Positions 17,140 through 26,567 are shown, counted from the first letter of the stretch. The stretch is 64,000 nt of DNA from Parashewanella sp965200795 (GCA_965200795.1 CBDAVB010000019.1:27045-91044); one strand, 5' to 3'. The notes: generated by a model not told the origin, from the letters alone. Translations and numbers: made by a program.

Positions 17140-18030
17140 TTAAGGCAACTTGCGCAGTACTTTTCTCAGGGCCGCTTTAACCTTGCGGCTGTTCTGCGGC
17201 CCCATCCTGATCATCAGTTTTTGGGCGTCAGATAAGTTTTCTAAATCCGAATCCTTAAATTTGTAGTTCACACTGATTGAAGTCAGTTCAATCGGCCGCT
17301 CGATAACCGGGGCGTTAAGCATTTCTCTGATGGCGGTCTTAACCGTGTGATTGAAAGTCACATTTTCATAGCCGAGTTCAGCAAAAGCGTCATTTAAAAT
17401 AGGCAGCAGTAACTTATAACTTTTAATCACCGCATCCGTATTCATGGTTTCCAGTAAGTCAGCGTACATATCGTATCTGTGATAGCTGTCCGGATCTAAA
17501 TAGGTTTTGCTGGCAACGTCTAAGGCGTCAAAGCTTTGTTTCGGACCGGTCAGCGGGCTGGCTTTTCTGGCAAGCTCGCCGTGGGCGAGGTTATCGACAA
17601 ATACCACAAATTGACGGGCTAAGTTTTTGTTAAGCAGAACACCGCTGATCGCCAGTCCTTTAAATGCGTCTAACGTTTGCTGACGAACAAACGCGTCGCT
17701 TTGGTTGAGCCCTGGTAATGTTGGTTTTGCCGGCTCAGCTTTTACTTTTACTTTTAATATCTCAGGCTCAGGTTTTTTCTGAGCGACCTCAGGTTGCGGC
17801 TCCGGCTCAGGAATGGTTTCCGTCGGGATTGGTTTTTCCGGAAGCGCGTCAGGTACCTGAACTTCAGCGGGTTCAGGCTGAAGCTGTACTTGAGGCTCTT
17901 CAGGTTGATTCAGGTAGTAATAACCCGCGGCAGCTACTACGGCTAATATTGCCGCTACCGCGATAACAACGCCTTTGTCATGTTTCATCGGCTCTGAGCC
18001 GGTATACCTGTCATCTTGATTTGCTTGCAT
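17140..18030 (-). CDS. DUF3014 family inner-membrane-anchored protein
   Basis: A 296-residue protein. A single N-terminal transmembrane segment (VVIAVAAILAVVAAAGYYYL, about residues 22-41) is followed by a Pro/Glu-rich spacer (about 45-105) and a folded C-terminal domain matching the DUF3014 pattern (LPGLNQSDAFVRQQ, SYHRYDMYADLLETMN). Topology suggests a periplasmic domain held to the inner membrane by a flexible linker. Function is not established for the family. I use the ATG at 18030, preceded by GGGAAGAG, rather than one eight codons earlier. The flanks carry repeat-family sequence on the promoter side. Confidence 0.85.
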   Translation of the reverse strand: MQANQDDRYTGSEPMKHDKGVVIAVAAILAVVAAAGYYYLNQPEEPQVQLQPEPAEVQVPDALPEKPIPTETIPEPEPQPEVAQKKPEPEILKVKVKAEPAKPTLPGLNQSDAFVRQQTLDAFKGLAISGVLLNKNLARQFVVFVDNLAHGELARKASPLTGPKQSFDALDVASKTYLDPDSYHRYDMYADLLETMNTDAVIKSYKLLLPILNDAFAELGYENVTFNHTVKTAIREMLNAPVIERPIELTSISVNYKFKDSDLENLSDAQKLMIRMGPQNSRKVKAALRKVLRKLP

Positions 18031-18258
18031 TTCTCTTCCCGCTTTGAGCACCATGCTCTCAATCTTGCTGAATTGACTGTTAATGTCAATCTTGATTTTT
18101 AGTAACTTATTGCAAAGTTTTTTAGTTTACTGACGCCCGGTTTCAGCACTCTTCTTCGCGGCGGCTTCGGATGAATCGCCGCGGCGACGCGCCTTGTATC
18201 GCACCCGATCTGAGCATCAGAATTCCGAAGAAACTTATCGACAGCTATTTACTTAAGC

Positions 18259-18418
18259 TTAAGTGCCCGGCGATAAGTTTTTTCACTTTTCTGACGCCCG
18301 TCTTAAGCGCCGGGGCGTTACGCTTGCCTGAAAGACTGCCGGTATTATCGCGTAAGAGCGCCTCGCGGAGCACTTAACCTGAACGCCGAAAATATCGGAA
18401 ACCTTACAAGGTACTTAT
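18259..18418. repeat. Interspersed repeat family 1, complete copy
   Basis: Runs from TTAAGTGCCCGGCGATAAGT to CCTTACAAGGTACTTA, with the core CTGAAAGACTGCCGGTATTA. A diverged left-end-like stretch (CAAAGTTTTTTAGTTTACTG, ACGCCCGG) lies just upstream near 18112-18140. Confidence 0.85.
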
Positions 18419-18425
18419 CAGCGAA

Positions 18426-20609
18426 TTACGCTTGAACGTATTTATCTCTGTCACCTAACCAGCGCTGAATGATGGCGTCAACATTTTCAGGCGCTTGTTG
18501 TAAAACATGGCCGGCGAGTTGCTGAACTTGCGGCACCAACGCCTGGTCGCGGCTTAAATCAGCGACTTTCATATCCGCGAGTCCCGTTTGTTTGGTGCCG
18601 AGCACTTCACCGGGGCCGCGAATTTCCAGATCTTTCTGAGCTATCACAAAGCCGTCGTTACTTTGTCTCAATACGCCTAAACGTTGCTTGGCGGTTAAGG
18701 TTAAGGGGGATTTGTAAAGCATCACGCAATGACTTTCGACGGCGCCGCGTCCGACACGACCCCGAAGCTGATGTAATTGCGCCAGCCCTAAGCGTTCCGG
18801 GTTTTCAATGATCATTAAACTGGCGTTGGGTACGTTTACCCCGACTTCAATGACGGTGGTCGCTACTAACAGGTCAATCTCGCCGGCACTGAATTTATCC
18901 ATGATCTCCTGTTTTTCGCCGCTTTTAAGGCGACCGTGAACCAGTCCTATTTTCAGTTCCGGTAATTGTTGTTTCAGTTCCTCCGCGGTGTCTTCCGCCG
19001 CCTGGCATTCCAGTACTTCAGACTCATCAATCAGCGTACACACCCAATAGGCCTGACGTTTATCCTGAGTCGCCGCCAGCCTTACCCGTCCGATGACGTC
19101 ATCGCGGCGGTTGTCAGCGATGACGACAGTCTTCACCGGCGTCCTGCCCGGCGGCAGCTCATCGATGACGGAAGTGTCTAAGTCGGCGTAAGCGGTCATG
19201 GCCAGGGTTCTGGGGATCGGCGTTGCCGTCATGATCAGCTGGTGCGGATAAAAACCCTGATGAATGCCTTTTTCACGCAAACCGAGCCGCTGATGCACGC
19301 CGAAGCGGTGCTGCTCATCAATAATGGTCAGCGCGAGGTTTTTGTACCCCACCGCTTCCTGAAAAATCGCGTGAGTACCTATGATGATATGGGCGCGGCC
19401 TTCGCGGATAGTTTCTAAAGACTGCTCCCTGGCTTTACCTTTTAATTTTCCCGCGAGCCAGCCCACGCTTAAGCCCAGAGGTTCAAACCATTCTTTAAAA
19501 TTGCCGGCATGCTGCTCGGCTAATAATTCTGTCGGTGCCATTAAAGCAACCTGATGGCCGTTTTCTATTACCTGAAGCGCGGCAAGCGCCGCGACCAGGG
19601 TTTTACCGGAACCGACGTCACCCTGTACCAAGCGCATCATGGGTGAGTCTTGCTCCAGATCCTGACTGATTTCAGCAACCACTCTTCGCTGAGCCTCTGT
19701 CGGCTTAAATGGCAGCGCTTTTAAAAACGGATTCAGCAGTTGTCCGGTTGCCGCGAGGGCTTTCGACGGATCCTGATTACTTTTATGTCTCAGTTTTAAC
19801 ATGCTCAGGTTGTGAGCTAACAGCTCTTCCTGCACTAACCGTTGCTGGGCAGGATGAGTGCCGTTTTCTAAGTCAAAGAGTGACACATCACAGGCCGGGC
19901 GGTGCAAAGTACGAACGGCGTCGGCCAGTGACACCTGATTTGGCCTTAACGCCGGCGGCAGCAGTTCAGTCAGTCCGCCGTCTTCAAGCATGGCGAGCGC
20001 CTGATCGGTTAATTTTATCCAGCCGGCCTGTTTTAAGCCCTCAGTTGACGGATAAATCGGCGTTAATGTCTCCGCCGCCGGCTCAGCAGGCTGCTCCGGG
20101 CTTTGAATGCGGTAGTCGGGGTGTATGATCTCAGCCTGATACCTGCCGGATTTCAGCTCGCCGTAGGCTTTTATCATACGTCCTTTAAGCATGGCGTTAT
20201 GCTGAGCCGCCGAAAAATTAAAAAAACGCAAGGTTAAGCCGCCGGTCTCATCACGCACGTCGCAGGTAAGCATGCGTTTGCGACCATAGATGATTTTGGC
20301 TGACTGAATTTCAGCGAGGATGGTGCCTTGCGTCCCCGGCATTAAGTCGGCGATGGGGTAGATTCGGGTTCGGTCCTCATAACGCAGGGGTAGGTGAAAC
20401 AGCAGATCCTGAACCGTGCGAATGCTGAGCTTGTCGAGTTTCTCGGCAACCTTTTTTGCTACGCCTCTGAGCTCGGTTATTGGGATCAGATCCAGTCTGC
20501 GCAAGATATTCGTATCCGGGTACTGTGAATTTATACATATCTTAACAGAAACAGGGTGTTTGACAATTGCGGTTTTTGGCAGGCAAAGCTGACGCGTTAA
20601 TTCTGACAT
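18426..20609 (-). CDS. recG: ATP-dependent DNA helicase RecG
   Basis: RecG remodels stalled replication forks and Holliday junctions. The wedge/OB domain covers about residues 40-200 (LLFHLPLRYEDRTRIYPI). Helicase motifs follow: Walker A GDVGSGKT near 330, IIDEQHRFGVHQRLGLREKG, TATPIPRTLAM and QLRGRVGRG. The N-terminus is about 30 residues longer than usual RecG. The family-like region begins near IPITELRGVAKK, so a TTG at about codon 36 could be the true start. The annotated ATG does have AGGT upstream, contributed by the adjacent interspersed repeat. Confidence 0.93.
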   Translation of the reverse strand: MSELTRQLCLPKTAIVKHPVSVKICINSQYPDTNILRRLDLIPITELRGVAKKVAEKLDKLSIRTVQDLLFHLPLRYEDRTRIYPIADLMPGTQGTILAEIQSAKIIYGRKRMLTCDVRDETGGLTLRFFNFSAAQHNAMLKGRMIKAYGELKSGRYQAEIIHPDYRIQSPEQPAEPAAETLTPIYPSTEGLKQAGWIKLTDQALAMLEDGGLTELLPPALRPNQVSLADAVRTLHRPACDVSLFDLENGTHPAQQRLVQEELLAHNLSMLKLRHKSNQDPSKALAATGQLLNPFLKALPFKPTEAQRRVVAEISQDLEQDSPMMRLVQGDVGSGKTLVAALAALQVIENGHQVALMAPTELLAEQHAGNFKEWFEPLGLSVGWLAGKLKGKAREQSLETIREGRAHIIIGTHAIFQEAVGYKNLALTIIDEQHRFGVHQRLGLREKGIHQGFYPHQLIMTATPIPRTLAMTAYADLDTSVIDELPPGRTPVKTVVIADNRRDDVIGRVRLAATQDKRQAYWVCTLIDESEVLECQAAEDTAEELKQQLPELKIGLVHGRLKSGEKQEIMDKFSAGEIDLLVATTVIEVGVNVPNASLMIIENPERLGLAQLHQLRGRVGRGAVESHCVMLYKSPLTLTAKQRLGVLRQSNDGFVIAQKDLEIRGPGEVLGTKQTGLADMKVADLSRDQALVPQVQQLAGHVLQQAPENVDAIIQRWLGDRDKYVQA

Positions 20610-20774
20610 GAGTACCTGACTAAAAGTTTTTCGGTATTTCCGGCGTTGAGATTAAACGCTCTGCAAGGCGCTCTCGCACGGTAATAATACCGGCGGTCTT
20701 TCAGGCAAGCGTAACACCGCAGAGCGCTTAAGACGAACGTCAGAAAAGTGAAAAAACTTATAGCCGGGTTCTTA
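20610..20774. repeat. Interspersed repeat family 1, complete copy (inverted orientation)
   Basis: GAGTACCTGACTAAAAGTTT through ATACCGGCGGTCTTTCAGGC to AAAACTTATAGCCGGGTTCT. It fills the whole gap between recG and the acetyltransferase and abuts the recG start codon, providing its ribosome-site-like AGGT. Confidence 0.85.
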
Positions 20775-20776
20775 AT

Positions 20777-21298
20777 TTATAATGCCAGCAGGTAATAGCC
20801 CCGGTTTTCAAACTCAAAAAAATCAATCACCCGCATTCGACCTTTTTTAGTATGGGCAAAATAAGAACGCTGATTATCCTCGGCTATAAAAGTGATCATA
20901 GTCTGAAAGCGCCGCGCGCTTAATTGCCTGACTTCTTGTACCAGTGATTCAAAAATGCCTTGCCCCCGGTGGCTCTCGGCAATCCAGATCGGGCCGTATT
21001 GGCAAGTGTTAATTTGATTGTGTTCGGGTGTATTGAACTTCAGCCGGTTAAGTATCTGTTTGTAAATCGGCCACCCCATAAATGCCTTCCAGTCCGAGCA
21101 GATTACATATCCGACAATTCTGCCGTTGATTTCGGCCGTGACAATCCAGCCGTTTTCAATAAAAGACGTAAGGTCATTTTCGCTGAAGCCCTGACCAAGC
21201 AAATCACCGGCGTTTGAGGTTAATTCGGCGTTAAGGTGCTTACGGTCAAGTTCGGCGATTGCCGAAAGGTCGTTCGCGGTGGCCTGGCGTATTTCCAT
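20777..21298 (-). CDS. GNAT-family N-acetyltransferase
   Basis: A 173-residue single-domain GNAT protein. The N-terminus MEIRQATANDLSAIAELD is typical. Strand beta-4 and the acetyl-CoA loop appear in IWIAESHRGQGIFESLVQEV (the RGQGI fits the Q/RxxGxG/A motif, about residues 108-125). The substrate is unknown. The tail VIDFFEFENRGYYLLAL is typical of the fold. It lies between a repeat and rhlE with no evident operon partner. The ribosome site is weak. Confidence 0.85.
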   Translation of the reverse strand: MEIRQATANDLSAIAELDRKHLNAELTSNAGDLLGQGFSENDLTSFIENGWIVTAEINGRIVGYVICSDWKAFMGWPIYKQILNRLKFNTPEHNQINTCQYGPIWIAESHRGQGIFESLVQEVRQLSARRFQTMITFIAEDNQRSYFAHTKKGRMRVIDFFEFENRGYYLLAL

Positions 21299-21490
21299 TT
21301 TATGCTTTGTGACTCAGAAAATACGCCAATTATAATAACTTGTCCGCACTTGTCAGCAACAAGTTTCGCCGCTGTTGACCGCGGCTGCGGCCCGGCGCGA
21401 ACACGGATGTCAGGGTTAACATACCGCAAGTGAATGACCCCGTTTTTACCGCTGACAAAAACGGCCGTAACGGGCAATGCCACACCTCCT

Positions 21491-22780
21491 TTACTGACTC
21501 TTTGATTTTTTCGTGGCGTTCAGTTTTACCCGGCGGCCTGACATGCTTTTCTCGGCGGCCGCTTGTTCACGGACATTATCGCCGCGCTCACGTTTTTTAC
21601 TGAAGCTGCGGCGTTTGCGCAGCCGCTTAAGCAGTAAATCACGGTTGCTCACCTCGTAACCCGGCACCATAATCCGGCGGATTTTCTGGCCGATCAGTTT
21701 TTCGATATCTTTAAGAACGCGCTCTTCCTCACGGCTGACGAATGAAATCGCGACCCCTGATTTACCGGCACGGCCCGTGCGCCCGATACGGTGAACATAG
21801 TCCTCAGCCGAGAACGGCATATCAAAGTTGACCACGTATTCCAGCCGCTGAATATCCAGGCCCCGAGCAGCGACTTCTGTCGATACCAGCACTTTCAGTC
21901 TGCCTTCTTCAAACTCACGTAAGGCGCGGCGGCGGCTGCCCTGGTTCTTCTCACCGTGAATCACTTTTGAGGGGATCCCGTCAAGGTTAAGCTCTTTGTT
22001 CAGTCTGTCCGCGTCTTCGCGGGTCGCGCTGAAGACTAAAATTTTACTCCAGTTCTTTTTACCGATAAGCTCTGAAAGCAGTTCACGCTTGCGGCGCTGC
22101 TCAACGGGATAAACCACCTGGCTGACGGTTTCAGCCGCGGTGTTTTGTTTATTAACGCTGATGATCTGCGGCTTATTCATCAGCTCGTTAGCGAGACGTT
22201 TTACCGCGCCCGAAAACGTGGCTGAAAACAGCATGCTTTGCTTGTTTTTGCCGGTGGCTCGCAGAATTTTGTGAATATCGGCGCTAAAGCCCATATCCAG
22301 CAAACGATCCGCTTCATCCAATACCAGAAATTCGATGTTCGCCAGGCTGATATTGCCGGCCGTTAAATGTTCAACCAGACGTCCCGGAGTCGCTACAATG
22401 ATATCGACGCCCCGGCGCAGTTTTTCCGCTTGCGGTGCCGCTTTACCGCCGCCGTAAACGGTCGCTGACGTCACGGGTAAATATTTGCTGTAGGCTTGAA
22501 TGTTGTCAGCCACCTGCGCCGCAAGCTCGCGGGTCGGCGTCAGTATTAACGCTCTGGCGTTGGCTTTCGCCGCCGTTTTCGGGTTATCAAACAGCTTGTG
22601 CAAAATCGGCAAAGAAAAAGCGGCGGTTTTTCCGGTTCCGGTTTGGGCGTTAGCGATAACGTCATTGCCGCGGCGAATCGCGGGAATGGCTTTTTGTTGA
22701 ATCGGGGTCAGCGTTTGATAACCGCGATCAGCTACTGCTTGTAACAGTTCAGGTGGAAAACTAAATGACTCAAAGTTCAT
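21491..22780 (-). CDS. rhlE: DEAD-box RNA helicase, RhlE type
   Basis: A 429-residue helicase with the RhlE-like N-terminus FESFSFPPELLQAVADRGY. Motifs: Walker A AQTGTGKT near residue 43, VLDEADRLLDMGF, LFSATFS and HRIGRTGRAGKSG. It ends in a short basic tail instead of the long DeaD RNA-binding domain. Likely role is ribosome maturation and RNA turnover. The ATG at 22780 has AAAGG eight bases upstream and begins at the conserved MNFESF; a longer reading lacks support. This is the second DEAD-box gene in the window. Confidence 0.92.
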   Translation of the reverse strand: MNFESFSFPPELLQAVADRGYQTLTPIQQKAIPAIRRGNDVIANAQTGTGKTAAFSLPILHKLFDNPKTAAKANARALILTPTRELAAQVADNIQAYSKYLPVTSATVYGGGKAAPQAEKLRRGVDIIVATPGRLVEHLTAGNISLANIEFLVLDEADRLLDMGFSADIHKILRATGKNKQSMLFSATFSGAVKRLANELMNKPQIISVNKQNTAAETVSQVVYPVEQRRKRELLSELIGKKNWSKILVFSATREDADRLNKELNLDGIPSKVIHGEKNQGSRRRALREFEEGRLKVLVSTEVAARGLDIQRLEYVVNFDMPFSAEDYVHRIGRTGRAGKSGVAISFVSREEERVLKDIEKLIGQKIRRIMVPGYEVSNRDLLLKRLRKRRSFSKKRERGDNVREQAAAEKSMSGRRVKLNATKKSKSQ

Positions 22781-22840
22781 AGCAATAACCTTTAAAATAT
22801 CCAAAAAACCAGATCGGCGGCGGATTATAGCAGATTAGCG

Positions 22841-23038
22841 TTATAAAGTGTTATTGACGAGGGGGGTAAGATATTCTGATAAATCAGCGTCAGCCGAGCC
22901 CAGATCCTTTGCCTGCCCGGAAAGCGGGTTCATTTGACAACGGATACGGTCAACGGTGACTTCGGTGGCGGGGTAGCGGTCTGAATGTGTGCTTTTAATT
23001 TTAACCGGCTGAGCTTTAAAGGAAAAAATAACCACCAT
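22841..23038 (-). CDS. Possible small hypothetical protein
   Basis: A 65-residue ORF upstream of rhlE. The frame stays open about 28 codons further upstream without an ATG (FIFGLFKAQGSGLKMVV), so the real start may be a rare codon, or the gene may be degraded. The sequence STHSDRYPATEVTVDRIRCQ looks protein-like, but I recognise no family. A GGGAAGTTAATTCGGGACAC block just upstream (23085) resembles one at 15724. Confidence 0.35.
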   Translation of the reverse strand: MVVIFSFKAQPVKIKSTHSDRYPATEVTVDRIRCQMNPLSGQAKDLGSADADLSEYLTPLVNNTL

Positions 23039-23122
23039 TTTCAGCCCGCTGCCCTGCGCCTTAAATAAGCCAAAAATAAACGACAGGGAAGTTAATTCGG
23101 GACACTTCCTTAAAGCGTAAGT

Positions 23123-24916
23123 TTAAATGGCTTCGGTCGCGCGTGTTAACCAGGTTAAATCATCGCCGGTTAAGGCTTTTGAAAGGTGTTCAAACACTTT
23201 TTCATGGTATTGATTTAACCAGCGGATCTCGCCTTCAGTCATCAGTGACTTATCCAGCAGGCGGTGATCGATCGGCGCCAGAGTCAAAACTTCAAACCTG
23301 AGCATCTCACGCTCAGGCTGAAACAGCTTAGTGCACGGCGTGACATAAATGAGATTCTCAATTCGAATGCCGAATTCACCGGCACGGTAATAGCCGGGCT
23401 CGTTTGAAATCACCATCCCCTTAAGCAGCGCGACCGCGTTGCCTTTTGAGGCTATGCGCTGCGGTCCTTCGTGAACACTCAGATAGTGACCCACTCCGTG
23501 CCCCGTGCCGTGATCAAAGTCATAACCGTACCGCCACAAAAACTGGCGGGCGAGTGTATCAAGCTGCTGACCTGACGTGCCTTCGGGGAAACGCGCTCTG
23601 TCAAGCGCGATATGACCTTTTAGTACTAAAGTGAACATTTGCTTTTGTTCAGCCGTGACTTTACCGATGGCGACGGTACGAGTGATATCCGTCGTACCGT
23701 CAAGATACTGCGCGCCGGAGTCCACCAGATAAATCGAGTTCATCGGCATTACCGCGGGCTTACCATTCAGGTGGTTGTAGTGACACATGGCCGCGTTGCC
23801 GCCGACAGCGGAAATGGTATCAAAGCTCGGTTGCTGATAAAGCGGATCCTGCTTTCTGAAGCTTTCTAATTTATCCGCTAACTGACCTTCGTCATACAAG
23901 TTACCGGCATGCGCTTCCCGATCAAGCCAGGCTAAAAATTTACTGACGGCGGCACCGTCGCGGATATGGCACGCTTTCATACCCGCTAATTCAGCTTCAT
24001 TCTTTTGCGCTTTGATGAGCGCGACGGGGTCGTCAGCGGCGATGAGCCGCGCGCCGGCCGCTGACGCGGCTAATTGCGTCCGGGCGTTGGCGGTGCGCGG
24101 ATCGGCAAGCAGCTTTTTCCCCTCGAGCCGGGAAAGGTGATTCAGCAGCTCGGTCTCGGCATAGAAAGTGACACCGGTACCGACGTGAGCTTCGATATTG
24201 TCAGGAAGCTTGTTGAGGTCAACAAATAATTTAACTTTCCCTTCATTGTCGATAAGTAAGGTTGAAAGCACCACCGGTAAGCGGGGTACGTCATTACCGC
24301 GGATATTGAGCAGCCAGCAAATTGAGTCTAATGCCGTGATCAGCGCCGCGTCCGCGTGTTGCCCGTTAAGCTTTTCCGCGATGAGAGCGCGTTTTTCCTG
24401 GCTGGATTTCCCGGCCTTCTCGTTACTGAAAATCTGAATCGGGTCGGTCGGGAGCAGGGGTCTGGACTGCCAGTTTACATCTACGGGATTTTGTTCAACG
24501 GCGACTAATTCAATACCCGCTTTGGTTAACGCTTGCTTAGCTTCCTGATACCAATGATAAGTATGGAGCCTGGCGTCAACACCGACACGGCTTCCCGCTT
24601 TTAAGTGACTGATAAGCCAGTTAACCTGCGGGGTGTCAGTTAAGCTTTCAAAGTCAAAATGCGCCTCGTTCACTTGCTGTCTGACCTGAACCGTATAGCG
24701 GCCGTCAGTAAAAATAGCGGCGGTACGCTTCAGAATAATGGCCGCGCCCGCCGAGCCGGTAAAGCCTGTGGCCCAGAGCAGCCGCTCGTTATGCGCCGGA
24801 ACGTATTCTCCGAGATATTCATCGGCTCTCGGAATGATAAAGGCGTCGATTTTCTGATGACGCATTTCGGCGCGGACGGCATACAGACGTTCAGCGATGG
24901 CGGTATAAGCGGTCAT
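23123..24916 (-). CDS. Xaa-Pro aminopeptidase, three-domain M24B type
   Basis: A 597-residue metallopeptidase that removes N-terminal residues before proline. Two creatinase-like N-terminal domains (about 1-310) are followed by the pita-bread catalytic domain. Metal ligands are visible in YLVDSGAQYLDGTTDITRT (two Asp), TGHGVGHYLSVHEGP (His), ISNEPGYYRAGEFG (Glu) and GIRIENL (Glu). Its length matches the eukaryote-like long aminopeptidase P group rather than the roughly 440-residue PepP. The ATG at 24916 has GGAG five bases upstream; the GTG two codons earlier would overlap that site. It is divergent from a second M24 gene. Confidence 0.93.
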   Translation of the reverse strand: MTAYTAIAERLYAVRAEMRHQKIDAFIIPRADEYLGEYVPAHNERLLWATGFTGSAGAAIILKRTAAIFTDGRYTVQVRQQVNEAHFDFESLTDTPQVNWLISHLKAGSRVGVDARLHTYHWYQEAKQALTKAGIELVAVEQNPVDVNWQSRPLLPTDPIQIFSNEKAGKSSQEKRALIAEKLNGQHADAALITALDSICWLLNIRGNDVPRLPVVLSTLLIDNEGKVKLFVDLNKLPDNIEAHVGTGVTFYAETELLNHLSRLEGKKLLADPRTANARTQLAASAAGARLIAADDPVALIKAQKNEAELAGMKACHIRDGAAVSKFLAWLDREAHAGNLYDEGQLADKLESFRKQDPLYQQPSFDTISAVGGNAAMCHYNHLNGKPAVMPMNSIYLVDSGAQYLDGTTDITRTVAIGKVTAEQKQMFTLVLKGHIALDRARFPEGTSGQQLDTLARQFLWRYGYDFDHGTGHGVGHYLSVHEGPQRIASKGNAVALLKGMVISNEPGYYRAGEFGIRIENLIYVTPCTKLFQPEREMLRFEVLTLAPIDHRLLDKSLMTEGEIRWLNQYHEKVFEHLSKALTGDDLTWLTRATEAI

Positions 24917-25065
24917 AGACACTCCGTCATGGAATAAGTTTTCAGGTAAGTGCTTGGATTATCGCTCTTTGCGAACAATGAATGCAAGCGCGGAGATCTT
25001 CGGCAGTGACATTTGCTTATAATTTGTATACTTTATTCATGGCTGAAATGGTGAGGAAAATAAAA

Positions 25066-26304
25066 ATGACAATCGGAGTAGGCGGCTCTACGCCGCGAGA
25101 GGAACTGGCGAAACTGCGGGATATGACTCAGAAGCTGGCACCGATATCCGTTGATGAATTTAATCAAAGAATAATGAAAGCCCGGCGCTTAATGCGACAG
25201 CATGGCATTGACGCGGTTTATCTGAACGCGGGCACCAACCTTTATTATTTTACCGGCACTCAATGGCGCGCCAGTGAGCGTATGGTGGCGGCGTTACTGA
25301 CCGCCTCCGGGGAGCTGGTTTATATCGCGCCTGCTTTTGAACTCGGTACTTTGAACGATTACATGTTAGTTAAAGGCCGGGTCGAAACGTGGCATGAGCA
25401 CGAAAGCCCCTATGAGTTGTGTCACAAGGTGCTGGCGGAGCTCGGCCTTGACGGCGGTACCGCGGGTATTGATGAGTCCGCCGCTTTCTTTGTGTATGAC
25501 GGCTTGAGACAAGCTTGCCCGCGGATGACCTTTGTAAACGCCGGATCTGTTACCGCCGGCTGCCGGAGCCGAAAATCCGACTCTGAACTGGCCATTTTAC
25601 AATGCGCTAAAAACATGACCTTGGAGGTGCATAAAGCGGCGGCGAGAATTCTTTATCCCGGCATTACCGCTCAGGAAGTCGAAGCATTCATTAATGACGC
25701 GCACAAAGCGGCCGGGGCGGCCGCGGGCTCGTATTTCTGTATTGTGCTATTTGGGGAGGACAGCGCTTATCCTCACGGCGTTAAAACGCCCAAACGCCTT
25801 GAGAACAACGATATTGTACTGATCGATACCGGTTGTGAGTTACACGGTTATCACTCTGATATCACTCGTACCTATGTTTTCGGTGAGGCGAATGAACGTC
25901 AGCGTCAAATCTGGCAGATCGAAAAGGCCGCGCAAGCCGCGGCTTTTGAAGCGGCACGGTCAGGCGTGTCTTGCGCTGAAGTCGATAAAGCGGCCAGGGC
26001 GGTGATTGTCGGAGCGGGCTTTGGTCCTGAATATGAATTACCGGGCTTACCGCACCGGACGGGGCACGGCATCGGTCTTGATATCCATGAACGCCCGTAT
26101 CTGGTGGCAAGTGATACCACGGCGTTAGCCCCGGGAATGTGTTTCAGTAATGAACCCATGCTGTGCGTTCCGGGAGAATTCGGCGTTCGCCTGGAAGATC
26201 ATTTTTATATGACCGAAAACGGCCCCGAATGGTTTACTGAGCCTGCTTACTCAGTGGACGATCCGTTCGGGTACCGGAATAACAAACAGGCTGATGTAAC
26301 ATAA
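25066..26304 (+). CDS. M24-family metallopeptidase (Xaa-Pro dipeptidase/aminopeptidase-like)
   Basis: A 412-residue creatinase/prolidase-fold enzyme. An N-terminal domain (VDEFNQRIMKARRLMRQHGI) precedes the catalytic domain, which has LIDTGCELHGYHSDITRTY (two Asp), HRTGHGIGLDIHERPY (His), FSNEPMLCVPGEFG (Glu) and GVRLEDHFY (Glu). All five metal ligands are present. The ATG at 25066 has GAGGA eight bases upstream and is preferred over a start 28 codons earlier. It is transcribed divergently from the long Xaa-Pro aminopeptidase across about 150 bp, suggesting shared regulation for peptide use (inference). Confidence 0.9.
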   Translation: MTIGVGGSTPREELAKLRDMTQKLAPISVDEFNQRIMKARRLMRQHGIDAVYLNAGTNLYYFTGTQWRASERMVAALLTASGELVYIAPAFELGTLNDYMLVKGRVETWHEHESPYELCHKVLAELGLDGGTAGIDESAAFFVYDGLRQACPRMTFVNAGSVTAGCRSRKSDSELAILQCAKNMTLEVHKAAARILYPGITAQEVEAFINDAHKAAGAAAGSYFCIVLFGEDSAYPHGVKTPKRLENNDIVLIDTGCELHGYHSDITRTYVFGEANERQRQIWQIEKAAQAAAFEAARSGVSCAEVDKAARAVIVGAGFGPEYELPGLPHRTGHGIGLDIHERPYLVASDTTALAPGMCFSNEPMLCVPGEFGVRLEDHFYMTENGPEWFTEPAYSVDDPFGYRNNKQADVT

Positions 26305-26353
26305 AAAATTCAGCTGTTCGCTTTCACCCGTTTTAATTTATCGCAAAGCGGGA

Positions 26354-26567
26354 TAAGTAAGCGGCTGACGATAAGTTGCTTCAGAATTTCGGTGTTCAGA
26401 TTTAGCGCGGAATAAGGCGCGGCGAAGGGCGCGTAGCCTCAGCCATGTAACCATAAGCTATGTAACCAGAAGCTATGTAACCAGAAGCTATGTAACCGGA
26501 GTCGCAACGCTGTAACGTGCTAAAAGCGAACATCAAAAATGTCAGAAAACTTATGGTCAGCTGCTTA
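26354..26567. repeat. Interspersed repeat family 2, complete copy
   Basis: Starts TAAGTAAGCGGCTGACGATAAGTT and ends AAAACTTATGGTCAGCTGCTTA, an inverted match. The interior includes TTCGGTGTTCAGATTTAGCG and a four-unit 15-bp tandem repeat. The termini resemble family 1 termini (AAGTAnCTGACnATAAGTT), so the two families are related. It lies in a 415-bp gap without genes. Confidence 0.85.
26440..26499. repeat. 15-bp tandem repeat x4 inside family 2 copy
   Basis: Units AAGCTATGTAACCAG: the first is diverged (CAGCCATGTAACCAT), two are identical, and the fourth ends CGG. Other copies of family 2 carry a single version of this segment (at 62440, TGTAACCGAAGTTGCAACG), so the array is a local expansion. 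Confidence 0.85.

Noticed and set aside
22435..22700. Plus-strand ORFs within rhlE
   Set aside because: They are shadows of the rhlE frame, biased in composition by the antisense of a GC-rich gene.
23123..26304. Toxin/defence pair formed by the two divergent M24 genes
   Set aside because: Both keep complete metallopeptidase ligand sets and match ordinary peptide-degrading enzymes; nothing points to a defence role.
26440..26499. CRISPR-like array
   Set aside because: The 15-bp units are directly adjacent with no spacers, and there are no cas genes in the window.
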